This document shows, one piece after another, positions 8,663 through 16,163 of a stretch of DNA of 46,404 nucleotides. The notes beneath the pieces were generated by a model. It was given only the letters and a program-made list of their open reading frames with translations. It was not told where the DNA came from and ran no database searches. Source of the stretch: Hyphomicrobiales bacterium (GTDB lineage Bacteria; Pseudomonadota; Alphaproteobacteria; Rhizobiales; Kaistiaceae); contig JAAEOR010000979.1 in the NCBI GenBank assembly GCA_024222895.1, forward strand, positions 1 through 46,404, given 5' to 3'. The position numbers were made by a program, and so were the translations under genes. Position 1 is the stretch's first letter. Each line of letters begins with the position of its first letter.

Positions 8663-8839
8663 TCACTTCTCGGGATGAATGCGAACAACCGCTTCGGGGA
8701 CTGCCGCACGGCGCGAGCCTACGTGCGCGTCGAGGACATAGTTGGCTGCGGTTGCAAGAAACTGGCGAACATATTTATCGGTATCGGCCGCGGCAAAAAC
8801 GAAATCGGCTGGCAAACCACCGGCAGCAGCTCTGGTCAT
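8663..8839 (-). CDS. hypothetical 58-residue protein
   Basis: Small open frame from ATG 8839 to TGA 8663 with a strong AGGAGG site four bases ahead of the start (GGTGAGGAGGGGTTATG). The product begins MTRAAAGGLPADFVFAAADT and ends VVRIHPEK. It has no signal peptide, no long hydrophobic stretch and no motif I recognise. It lies 111 bp downstream of the HlyD gene on the same strand, with a CRP-like palindrome between them. After its stop there is a short GC-rich hairpin (GTCGGC/GCCGGC, about 8608-8625) followed by a T-rich stretch. The ribosome site and flanking signals favour a real gene. Function is unknown. Confidence 0.5.
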   Translation of the reverse strand: MTRAAAGGLPADFVFAAADTDKYVRQFLATAANYVLDAHVGSRRAAVPEAVVRIHPEK

Positions 8840-8913
8840 AACCCCTCCTCACCGAAGACTATGGGGATTCCGTCCCCTTGGCGATCCTATGTAGGGGAGG
8901 GCGCTTTCGGTGT

Positions 8914-8931
8914 CTGTGACGCAGGTCACAG
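8914..8931. promoter_or_regulatory. CRP/FNR-like palindrome (TGTGA-N6-TCACA)
   Basis: CTGTGAC-GCAG-GTCACAG is a perfect inverted repeat containing both consensus CRP half sites, TGTGA and TCACA, six bases apart. Its centre is about 83 bp upstream of the 58-residue ORF and just after the HlyD stop. It could activate the small ORF. As RNA it could instead be a weak terminator for the secretion operon, but no T-run follows on either strand. Confidence 0.45.
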
Positions 8932-8950
8932 GCCACCGTCGCAACGGGGA

Positions 8951-10291
8951 TCAGCGCTCGCGGAATGTGTGGGCGAACTGATCGCCGAGGGGCCTGACGA
9001 GATAGGACAACACCGTGCGATCGCCCGTCGAAATGAAGACCTCTACAGGCATTCCGGGCACCAGTTTGTCGCCGAGCTCCGTAAGCGCCTCGTTCGGCAT
9101 CTCGATGCGCGCCGTGTAGAACCCCTGGCCCGTCCGCTCATCCATCACGATGTCCGGCGAAATCGTTTGTACGATCCCATCAAACTCGGGCGTCGAACGG
9201 CTTCCGAATGCCGTAAAGCGCAGCGTCGCCGTCTGCTGCGGGAAAACGCGATCAACCTCGATCGGATTGACCTGGGCCTCGACAACCAGAAGATCGTCCT
9301 CAGGCACCACCAGCATGATCTGCTCGCCCGGGGCGACGACGCCGCCAACGGTGTGAACCGCCAGTTGGTAAACGGTGCCGCTGATCGGCGCGATGATGTT
9401 TTCACGACGCAGCTGATCATCCGCGGCGATCTTGCGTTCAATCAGCTCATTGATCTTCGAGCCCGCGTCGGCGAGTTCCCGCGACACCTCGCTGCGCATA
9501 TCCTGATCGATCTGGAGGATCTGCAGCTCTGCCTGAGCAATCTCAGCACCGGTTTGAGCATTAGCCGCAATCAATTGACCGAGCTGCCCGTCCAGCTGGG
9601 CGGAACGACGTTCAGCATCAATCATCCGGTCTTCGCCGACCAGATCCTTGTCACGGAGTCCACGAAGACGATCGACTTCCTTGGTCGTCAATTCGATCTG
9701 GCGCCGGACCGCCTTGTCCTGCGCTTCGATACCGACAACCTGTTGCTCCAGCTCGTGGATCTTCTTGCGCAACTGTTCCTGCTGGCCCTGTCGCGCGGTT
9801 CGACGCAAATCAAACGCATGCGACTCGATCGACATGATCTCTGTGATGTTGTCATTGTCCGCGCGCGACGTCAGGCTGGCCGGAAAGGTGATCTCGGTCG
9901 CTCCGCTCCGTTCTGCCTTGAGGCGTGCCTTGCGCGCGACTGCCTCGGCAAGTCCCTTGGTGATGATGGCGAGGTTCGCCTTGGCCATGGTTGGGTCGAG
10001 TGTCATGACAAGGTCGCCGGCGTCGACGTGATCACCGTCCTTGACCCTGATCTCGCTGACGGTCCCCCCGTCCTGATGCTGAACCTTCTTGACATTGGTG
10101 CTCACCACCAGCCGACCGCTGGTCACAACCGCAGAGGAAAAATCGATCATCGCTGCCAGGCCACCGACGCCGAAGATCAGGCCGAAGGCTGCCAGAAGCC
10201 CGACGATCAGGTGGCGGCGAATGCCCTTGCTGACATTCTTCTTGTGGGGATTCGAGGTCTGCGGCCCCGGCAGGGCCTTGAGTTCACTCAT
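8951..10291 (-). CDS. type I secretion periplasmic adaptor, HlyD/PrsE family
   Basis: Membrane-fusion component linking an inner-membrane ABC exporter to an outer-membrane TolC channel. The 446-residue protein has a cytoplasmic N-terminus (about 27 residues), one transmembrane helix (LIVGLLAAFGLIFGVGG) and a split lipoyl/barrel-sandwich domain (VQHQDGGTVSEIRVKDGDHV at the first half, ENIIAPISGTV at the second). Between these lies a long charged coiled coil of roughly residues 110-300. The C-terminal beta domain (GQGFYTARIEM, LVPGMPVEVFI) is typical of the PrsE/AprE group. Its start overlaps the stop of the upstream ABC gene by ATGA, which implies translational coupling. No TolC-type channel gene lies in the window. 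Confidence 0.92.
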   Translation of the reverse strand: MSELKALPGPQTSNPHKKNVSKGIRRHLIVGLLAAFGLIFGVGGLAAMIDFSSAVVTSGRLVVSTNVKKVQHQDGGTVSEIRVKDGDHVDAGDLVMTLDPTMAKANLAIITKGLAEAVARKARLKAERSGATEITFPASLTSRADNDNITEIMSIESHAFDLRRTARQGQQEQLRKKIHELEQQVVGIEAQDKAVRRQIELTTKEVDRLRGLRDKDLVGEDRMIDAERRSAQLDGQLGQLIAANAQTGAEIAQAELQILQIDQDMRSEVSRELADAGSKINELIERKIAADDQLRRENIIAPISGTVYQLAVHTVGGVVAPGEQIMLVVPEDDLLVVEAQVNPIEVDRVFPQQTATLRFTAFGSRSTPEFDGIVQTISPDIVMDERTGQGFYTARIEMPNEALTELGDKLVPGMPVEVFISTGDRTVLSYLVRPLGDQFAHTFRER

Positions 10292-12054
10292 GACGTGGCT
10301 TCCTCAGGTTCTTCCCGGCGCTCGTCGATCGCCGGAGCACTGCTGGATTTCAGGACCTTGCGCAGGACATCCTCCTTCTGACCGAATGCAGCCATTCCGC
10401 CGTTGATCATGGCCAGAGCCATGTCGACACCCTCGAGCGCACTTGGCCGGTGGGCTACAACGATAGCTATGCCGCCGCGCTGACGAATCAAGCGGATGGC
10501 TTGTGTCAGCGCCGCATCGCCTTCGGCGTCGAGGTTCGAATTCGGCTCGTCGAGCACGACCAGGAAAGGATCGCGATAGAGCGCCCGCGCCAGGGCCACC
10601 CGCTGGCGTTGCCCGGCGGACAGCGATGCTCCGCCTTCGCCGATATCGGTCGAGTACCCCTCCGGCAGTCGCAGGACCAGATCATGGACACCGGCTGCCT
10701 TGGCGGCTTCAACGATAACTTCGGGATCGGCATCCGGTTCGAAACGGGAGATGTTTTCCGCAACGGTGCCGGCAAAGAGCTCAACGTCCTGAGGGAGATA
10801 GCCTATATGCCGGCCGAGAATGTCCGGATGCCATTGTTCCAGTGCGGCACCATCGAGCCGCACGCGGCCCCGGGCCGGCGCCCACGCGCCAATGATGACC
10901 CGCACCAGCGACGACTTGCCGGCGCCCGACGGACCAATAATGCCCAATGCACTGCCGGCGCCAAGGTCGAAACTGACATCCACGACCGACGGCCGTGAAG
11001 ACGCCGGCGGCACCACCGCCAGGCTCTCAACAGAAAGCCCGGCCTTGGGGTCGGGCAGAGGCATCGGCTCTTCAGTGTCCGGAAACTGTGCAAGGAGGCG
11101 ATTCAGCCGGCTCCAGGCTTGGCGGCTCGCGACAAAACCCCGCCAATTGGAGACAAGCTGCTCGATTGGCTGAAGGGCACGCGCACCGAGAATCGAGGCG
11201 GCGATGATGATACCGAACGACGCACCGTGCTCAATCACCAGATAGGCACCGAGGCCGAGGAGGGCGGATTGGAACATCATCCGGAAGATCCGCGACGCCC
11301 CGGCAAAACCACCGGAAGTCTGGAGCACCTTGAGGTGGCTCTCCTCGTAGGTCCGGTTGATTTCGCCCCAGCGATCCGCCAAACGCCCAGCCATGCCCAG
11401 CGAACGCAGGACCTCAGCGTTGCGCCGGCCGGCCTCGATCACCGCGAACCGCTGGCTGCCTTTCTCCGACGCCTTGAGACTTGCGGCGCGGACCGATAGG
11501 TCTGTCGCCATTGTGAGAAAGAAAATAACCACTGCCCCGAAGATGACCGCGTAACCAATCAGCGGATCGATCAAAAAGCAGATGAGGATCTGAAACGGAA
11601 GAAAGGGCATGTCGGCAAATGCCGCCGGGCCGCCGGACGAAATGAAATTGCGGATCTGATCGAGGTCGCGCAACGGCTGCAATCCATCACCCGGCAGTGC
11701 ATTGCGCAACGGCATAGTGACAACCGCCTTGAACACCTTTGGATGGACAACTTCGTCGACATAAGCCCCCACCCTGACAAGGATGCGGGCACGGATCTGG
11801 TCGAAGAAACCGAGCGACATGTAAAGGAAAGCGACGATCGCCCCCAGACCGAGAAGTGTCGGAATGCTTTGGCTCGGGACGACCCGATCATAAATCTGCA
11901 ACATGAACAGTGGCCCGGTCAGGGTCAGGATGTTCATGATCCCGCTGAACAGGATGATGCCAAGAAGGGCTCGGCGGCAATCAAAAATCGCCGACGCGAG
12001 TTCAGACCGCCCAGACACGTCTGGTTCTTTCATTTTCGCAGCCACCGGGATCAT
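10288..12054 (-). CDS. type I secretion ABC exporter, PrsD/PrtD family
   Basis: A 588-residue fused permease-ATPase. About six membrane helices occupy residues 30-310. The nucleotide-binding domain follows with Walker A GPSGAGKSS (Lys380), signature LSAGQRQRVALARAL and Walker B LVVLDEP. There is no N-terminal C39 peptidase domain, so it belongs to the PrsD/PrtD/AprD type, which exports RTX-like proteins by a C-terminal signal. ATG 12054 has an AAGGAC site five bases upstream; an internal ATG at 12033 is a weaker alternative. No Ca-binding nonapeptide protein or other obvious cargo gene is adjacent, so the substrate must be encoded elsewhere or be unusual. Confidence 0.92.
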   Translation of the reverse strand: MIPVAAKMKEPDVSGRSELASAIFDCRRALLGIILFSGIMNILTLTGPLFMLQIYDRVVPSQSIPTLLGLGAIVAFLYMSLGFFDQIRARILVRVGAYVDEVVHPKVFKAVVTMPLRNALPGDGLQPLRDLDQIRNFISSGGPAAFADMPFLPFQILICFLIDPLIGYAVIFGAVVIFFLTMATDLSVRAASLKASEKGSQRFAVIEAGRRNAEVLRSLGMAGRLADRWGEINRTYEESHLKVLQTSGGFAGASRIFRMMFQSALLGLGAYLVIEHGASFGIIIAASILGARALQPIEQLVSNWRGFVASRQAWSRLNRLLAQFPDTEEPMPLPDPKAGLSVESLAVVPPASSRPSVVDVSFDLGAGSALGIIGPSGAGKSSLVRVIIGAWAPARGRVRLDGAALEQWHPDILGRHIGYLPQDVELFAGTVAENISRFEPDADPEVIVEAAKAAGVHDLVLRLPEGYSTDIGEGGASLSAGQRQRVALARALYRDPFLVVLDEPNSNLDAEGDAALTQAIRLIRQRGGIAIVVAHRPSALEGVDMALAMINGGMAAFGQKEDVLRKVLKSSSAPAIDERREEPEEATS

Positions 12055-12287
12055 CGGGTCCTTGATCGCTCACGGATTGGGCAGATTATCAAAATCTATC
12101 ACACCGGAACGTGAAGAAAATCACTCAAAAGTATTCCCCGCGCTATGACCGGCATCACAGGTGCGCTTCGAACAGCTTTACGAACGCAATGTCACGTCAG
12201 CGAATTGTTCAGCCATTCTTAACACCGTTGATGGCGGATGTAGGATCTTCGAGAGGCATTTCCAGCGGGACGACTGGTGGCCCATTT

Positions 12288-12436
12288 CCGACATTTGCTA
12301 CCCGCTGCAGCACCCGCCCGTGCAAATGTCGGATCATAAGGACCGCTAAGCATATGATCCTAGCGGAGTTTTTGAATTTGACATTTGACCGCGAGTCTGG
12401 CCGCAGGTGGGACTCAAATGTCGAATTCGCTCCACT
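12288..12436 (+). repeat. full copy 1 of a multiply palindromic dispersed repeat
   Basis: Module 1 is CCGACATTTGC (12288-12298) pairing with GCAAATGTCGG (12322-12332) across 23 bp. A middle inverted pair is GGATCATA (12331-12338) with TATGATCC (12353-12360). Module 2 is AATTTGACATTTGA (12375-12388) pairing with TCAAATGTCGAATT (12414-12427), flanked by AGCGGAG and CGCTCCACT. The left module, the CTGCAGCACCCGCCCG spacer and the right arm recur at 37633-37793. It occupies most of the 469-bp gap (12055-12523) between the divergent ABC exporter and FAD oxidase. The rest of the gap shows only a possible minus-strand -10 (GATAAT) near 12085 for the exporter operon. Confidence 0.85.
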
Positions 12437-12523
12437 GGCATTGGGGAGACTGGCGCATCGATCTGACCCCGAGCCAGGGCTTCCGCGGCCAGGGCGGGCC
12501 CGAGCCCGAGGGCGGTTGGCATA

Positions 12524-13756
12524 GTGGCTACAGTGGCCATCGTTGGCGGCGGAATCATCGGCTGCGCAGCGGCTGCGTGGCTGCTTGCCGATGGCCACCG
12601 GGTAACCGTTTTCGAGCGTAGTCCTGAGGATCGGCCAGCATCGGCTGGAAATCTCGGGCTGATCGCCACACCCGAGATCATGCCACTGGCCCGCCCCGGC
12701 ACACTGGCCGCGCTTCCGCGATGGCTGTTGAAGCCGACCGGCCCCGCGTCGGTGCGACCCCGCGATATCGGGCGTCTGGCACCTTTCATCGCGCGATTCG
12801 TGACCGCGTCGAAACCAACTCAGGTCCGCAGAGCAACGATCGCCATGGCGCGCCTGATGTATCCGGCCATCCAGGACCATGCGGAGCTTGCTCGACGCGC
12901 CGGACTGTCGGGTCATATGCGGCACTCCGGGGCGCTCCACCTGTTCGATGGCACGGCTGTGCATCGGAAGGCTCGAGCCGAATGGGCAGAGCGGCATCGG
13001 CTCGGCATCGCGGTCGAAGACCTTTCGCCGGAAGACGCCAGAGACCTGGTGCCGGCGATCACCGGCCCCTTCACTCACGCGCTTCTGGCTCCAGACTATT
13101 GGATGGTTTCGAGTCCCGCAGCCGTCCTCGACGCGCTCCGCCGTCGAGTCCTGCAGACTGGCGCGATCGCCCGCCGTGATGTGATTGCCCTCGTCCGAGA
13201 CCAAAGGGAGGTCGCCGTCATCACTGCCGAGGGAGCGGATCTGCCCTTTGACCGCGTCGTGATCGCCGCCGGCGTCTGGTCACGCCACCTCGTGCGTGAC
13301 CTCGGCCTCAAGCTGCAGCTCGAAGCCCAGCGCGGTTACACCCTCAGCTTCACTCATAATCCCCTGGAGTTGGACATGCCGGTATTTGCGGCGCAGTTCG
13401 GCCTTGCTGCCGTGCCGCTGGCCGAGGGCCTCAGGATCGGCGGGGGCGTTGAGTTCGCCGAAATCAATGCGCCCATCAATCCCCGCCGCGCCAAAGCTCT
13501 CGGTGCTGCAGCCCAGCGCCTGTTCGCCGCACTTCCCGAATCCGGCGCGGAAGTCTGGATGGGGCCGCGACCCGCCACGCCGGATTCGCTGCCGGTAATC
13601 GGCCATGACCCTGCCGACCCGCGAATCGTTTTTGCGTTCGGCCATGGCCATCTCGGGCTGACGCTGGCGGCCACGACGGCGCGCCATGTCGCGGCCCTGA
13701 TCACCGGGTTGGGCGATCCGAGCCTCGGACCTTTCGGCATCGATCGATTTCAGTAG
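12524..13756 (+). CDS. FAD-dependent D-amino acid dehydrogenase-like oxidoreductase (DAO/DadA superfamily)
   Basis: The 410-residue protein has an N-terminal dinucleotide-binding fold VAIVGGGIIGCAAAAWLL (Gly8-Gly10, Gly13) followed by the acidic ribose-binding end VTVFERS. A second FAD contact lies at VVIAAGVWSRHLV and a C-terminal FAD loop at FAFGHGHLGLTLAA. A GPRPATPDSLPVIG segment near the end is characteristic of DadA-like amino-acid dehydrogenases. These enzymes oxidatively deaminate D-amino acids or N-substituted glycines, usually at the inner membrane face. Start GTG 12524 is used; GTG 12533 would lose the first three residues. It stands alone, tail to tail with the bestrophin gene 27 bp away. 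The substrate is not determined. Confidence 0.88.
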   Translation: MATVAIVGGGIIGCAAAAWLLADGHRVTVFERSPEDRPASAGNLGLIATPEIMPLARPGTLAALPRWLLKPTGPASVRPRDIGRLAPFIARFVTASKPTQVRRATIAMARLMYPAIQDHAELARRAGLSGHMRHSGALHLFDGTAVHRKARAEWAERHRLGIAVEDLSPEDARDLVPAITGPFTHALLAPDYWMVSSPAAVLDALRRRVLQTGAIARRDVIALVRDQREVAVITAEGADLPFDRVVIAAGVWSRHLVRDLGLKLQLEAQRGYTLSFTHNPLELDMPVFAAQFGLAAVPLAEGLRIGGGVEFAEINAPINPRRAKALGAAAQRLFAALPESGAEVWMGPRPATPDSLPVIGHDPADPRIVFAFGHGHLGLTLAATTARHVAALITGLGDPSLGPFGIDRFQ

Positions 13757-13783
13757 TGGGAGTTGCGCCGCCGGCACCGGCAT

Positions 13784-14815
13784 TCAATAGAGGACGCCAT
13801 CGACCGGCTTCAATGGCTCCGGCACTTCTTCTGCCATCATCATCTGTTTGAGATCGATCTCGATGACCCGACAGAGCGACGAGATCGGAACGTCCGTGAC
13901 CCCTCCCTCGAACGGATCCTCGGTCGAGTCGCTGACCTTCTCCATAATGAAAAACACCCAGGAGATCAGGACGGTGAAGGGAACCATCACCAGCATATAT
14001 TCAAGCGTGAGTATGCGTGAGAAGTGGTGCGAAACGGTTTCTTGCCCAAAAACATCGACGAATGCGAGCGGGAGAAGGAAGATGAAAATCCAGGTGAATA
14101 CCAGGCCGAAATTTGCCACCTGGCGGGGGAATGGCGTGTTCTTGATGCGCTCGCACTTGCCCTGAGCATCGTAGAACGCGCCGAGCATGGTCATCATCGC
14201 GACATGGCGATAACTGTCGAGAATCCCGGCCTCGGCCAACTCCCGCAGCCGGTCGCCCTGTCGCCGCAGGATGTGGGTGGCGACGTTGGCGTTCGCCTCG
14301 ATCTCCGCCGCCTCCTCGGCACCAAGGTGGAGTCGATAGGTCTCTCGCGACTGGTGAAACTGCGACTCGTCGAACCGACGGCGGTGCCCAAAGACGCGGT
14401 TGGCATCCGTGGTTTTCAGTCGGGATCGATCGCGCAACTGATAAGCAAGGGCGTTGACCCAGGCGAGGTGACGGCTGATGAGCTCCGCCCTGATTGCCTG
14501 ATCAGGTTGTCCGTCTTCGGACATGATCATCAGGTTGTAGACGCTGTTTCCCCAGTCGCGGCTACGATTGATGATATCGCCCCATATTTTCCGCGCCTCC
14601 CACCAGCGATTGTAGGCCGACGTACTCTTGAAGCCGAGGTAGAGTGAGACCGCGATGCCGATCGTCGTCACCGGGGCGATCGGGATCGCGATGAAGGGAT
14701 ATTCGCGGACGGCATTCAGATAGGCGATCAACAGCGCCCACACCGTTGCACCGACCAGGAACACCCAGGAATCGGCAAGCAGGTCACGAGCGTTGATTCC
14801 ACGGCGGACGTACAT
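13784..14815 (-). CDS. bestrophin-like (UPF0187/YneE family) anion channel
   Basis: Predicted pentameric inner-membrane anion channel of 343 residues. It begins MYVRRGINARDLLADSWVF with an immediate first helix, continues with a second near YPFIAIPIAPVTTIGIAVSLYL, the family pattern RWWEARKIWGDIINRSRDW, and two late helices around FGLVFTWIFIFLLPLAFV and LVMVPFTVLISWVFFIM. The segment EKVSDSTEDPFEGG is the conserved post-helix acidic motif, where animal bestrophins bind calcium. Start 14815 is chosen because its ATG shares one base with the carbonic anhydrase stop (TGATG). An upstream in-frame start at 14896 would lie wholly inside the anhydrase. The coupling suggests bicarbonate as a transported ion (inference). 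Confidence 0.88.
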   Translation of the reverse strand: MYVRRGINARDLLADSWVFLVGATVWALLIAYLNAVREYPFIAIPIAPVTTIGIAVSLYLGFKSTSAYNRWWEARKIWGDIINRSRDWGNSVYNLMIMSEDGQPDQAIRAELISRHLAWVNALAYQLRDRSRLKTTDANRVFGHRRRFDESQFHQSRETYRLHLGAEEAAEIEANANVATHILRRQGDRLRELAEAGILDSYRHVAMMTMLGAFYDAQGKCERIKNTPFPRQVANFGLVFTWIFIFLLPLAFVDVFGQETVSHHFSRILTLEYMLVMVPFTVLISWVFFIMEKVSDSTEDPFEGGVTDVPISSLCRVIEIDLKQMMMAEEVPEPLKPVDGVLY

Positions 14816-15471
14816 CAGCCGACCGCTGATATCTCGCCAACGGCGCCGCGGTCGTCGCCGGGATCCTTGTCGAGGGTCTCCGGCCCGCGTGAACACAGGC
14901 CCTTCAGGACGCCGTCCTTGATGCTATAGACCCAACCTTCCACGGTAAGGTGGGAGCCGCGCAACCAGGCGTCACGAACGATGGTCGTGGCGCAGACATT
15001 GTGAACCTGCTCAATCACATTCAATTCGCACAGCCGGTCGATGGTTGGCTCTTCCCCGACAAGATCGTCAAAATCCGAGGCGTGAAGCCGCTTGACGTTG
15101 CGGATATGGCGCAGCCAGTTGTCGATCAGGCCGTGATTCTCGGAGGACAACGCAGCCTTGACGCCACCGCAACCATAGTGGCCGCATACGATGATGTGCT
15201 TGATCTCAAGGACTTCGACCGCGAACTGGATGACTGACAGACAATTCAGGTCCGACGGTACGACCACATTGGCAATATTGCGATGCACGAATACCTCGCC
15301 CGGTGGCAGGTCGATGATCTGATTTGCCGGGACCCGGCTGTCGGAGCAACCAATCCACAGATACTCCGGTTTCTGTTGACGGGAGAGGTTCAGGAAGAAA
15401 TCCGGATTGATCTCCTTGATGCGTTCGGCCCAAATACGATTGCGGTTAAAAAGGTCCTCGATCCTTGACAT
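14815..15471 (-). CDS. beta-class carbonic anhydrase
   Basis: Zinc enzyme that interconverts CO2 and bicarbonate in the cytoplasm. The 218-residue protein has the complete active site: Cys42 with the Asp44-Arg46 dyad in GCSDSRVP, and His98 and Cys101 in CGHYGCGG. Length and spacing match bacterial beta-CAs of the Can type. A short polar tail (about residues 195-218) extends past the usual fold. Its stop codon overlaps the bestrophin start, so it is the first gene of a two-gene unit. Upstream, a 142-bp divergent gap shared with the FMN protein holds a near-palindrome at 15492-15516. Confidence 0.95.
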   Translation of the reverse strand: MSRIEDLFNRNRIWAERIKEINPDFFLNLSRQQKPEYLWIGCSDSRVPANQIIDLPPGEVFVHRNIANVVVPSDLNCLSVIQFAVEVLEIKHIIVCGHYGCGGVKAALSSENHGLIDNWLRHIRNVKRLHASDFDDLVGEEPTIDRLCELNVIEQVHNVCATTIVRDAWLRGSHLTVEGWVYSIKDGVLKGLCSRGPETLDKDPGDDRGAVGEISAVG

Positions 15472-15491
15472 ATGTCGAGTCGCTGCTCCTG

Positions 15492-15516
15492 GATGATCTG
15501 ATCACTACAGATGATC
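15492..15516. promoter_or_regulatory. near-palindromic candidate operator
   Basis: GATGATCTG (15492-15500) and CAGATGATC (15508-15516) form an imperfect inverted repeat with a 7-bp spacer, 21-45 bp upstream of the carbonic anhydrase start. It could be a regulator site for the divergent promoters. Low confidence. Confidence 0.3.
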
Positions 15517-15613
15517 ATAGGCCTCAAATTCATGCCGCCCGTCAACGGTGGCGGACCATCCAACGTTCCGATCATGGAAAGATCGGAAAACCGCTAGCGC
15601 AACGGACGAAGAC

Positions 15614-16087
15614 ATGAACGAGAACAGGGATCTCAGTTCAGCGGTCGAGTCACGACTCATCCTTCGCCAGGCCATGACAGGATCGCTCGCCACGCTCTCC
15701 GAGGGTGGTGCGCCCTTTGCTTCTCTGGTGACGATCGCGACAACAACCGACGGCGAACCGGTGCTGCTGCTTTCCGACCTCGCCGTCCACACGAGTAACC
15801 TCAAGCGGGACCCGCGAGCTTCGCTGCTCGTGGTCGATCCTGCAGCAAATGCCGATCCGCTGGCCGGCGCTCGCCTGACGGTGACCGGCACGGTCGCCAC
15901 CGACGACGGCATCGATGTGCGCAGACAGTTCCTGGCAAAACACCCCGGGGCTGCCGGCTACGCCGGTTTCGGCGACTTTGCTTTCTATCGCTTCAATCTT
16001 CAGAGCGGCCACCTGGTGGCCGGCTTTGGCCGGATCGTCGATCTGGAGCGGAGCGACCTGCTTGGATCTGATACCGAGCCGCGATAG
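15614..16087 (+). CDS. pyridoxamine 5'-phosphate oxidase-like FMN split-barrel protein (HugZ-like)
   Basis: The 157-residue protein has the split-barrel flavin-binding pattern: SRLILRQAMTGSLATLSEGG at the N-terminus, FASLVTIATTTDGEPVLLLS in the second strand pair, and NLKRDPRASLLVV, where family members contact the FMN phosphate. A GDFAFYRFNLQSGHLVAGFG C-terminal strand resembles the HugZ group, linked in some bacteria to haem use. ATG 15614 follows a GGACGAAG ribosome site; the longer in-frame start at 15548 is not supported. It is monocistronic, diverging from carbonic anhydrase and facing the pnp terminator. The substrate is unknown. Confidence 0.82.
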   Translation: MNENRDLSSAVESRLILRQAMTGSLATLSEGGAPFASLVTIATTTDGEPVLLLSDLAVHTSNLKRDPRASLLVVDPAANADPLAGARLTVTGTVATDDGIDVRRQFLAKHPGAAGYAGFGDFAFYRFNLQSGHLVAGFGRIVDLERSDLLGSDTEPR

Positions 16088-16098
16088 CCGAGCGCCCG

Positions 16099-16134
16099 AA
16101 AAAAACGGGCGACCGGTGGTCCCACCGGCCGCCC
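16099..16134 (-). terminator. intrinsic terminator of pnp
   Basis: On the minus strand a stem made from 16122-16134 and 16107-16119 (13 bp, one mismatch, very short loop) is followed by seven T residues (complement of 16099-16105). It lies about 30 bp past the pnp stop. The + strand lacks a matching T-run for the convergent FMN gene. Confidence 0.9.
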
Positions 16135-16163
16135 AAAACGTGGACCCGAAAAAGGCTGCGCAA

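Noticed and set aside
8675-10381. A 568-codon plus-strand open frame.
   Set aside because: It is antisense to the well-supported HlyD-type adaptor, has no ribosome site or family motif, and reflects high-GC codon bias.
12418-12621. Frame opening MSNSLH from repeat copy 1.
   Set aside because: The same start arises in every repeat copy from the CAAATGTC core and lacks a ribosome site; the FAD oxidase frame replaces it within about 100 bp.
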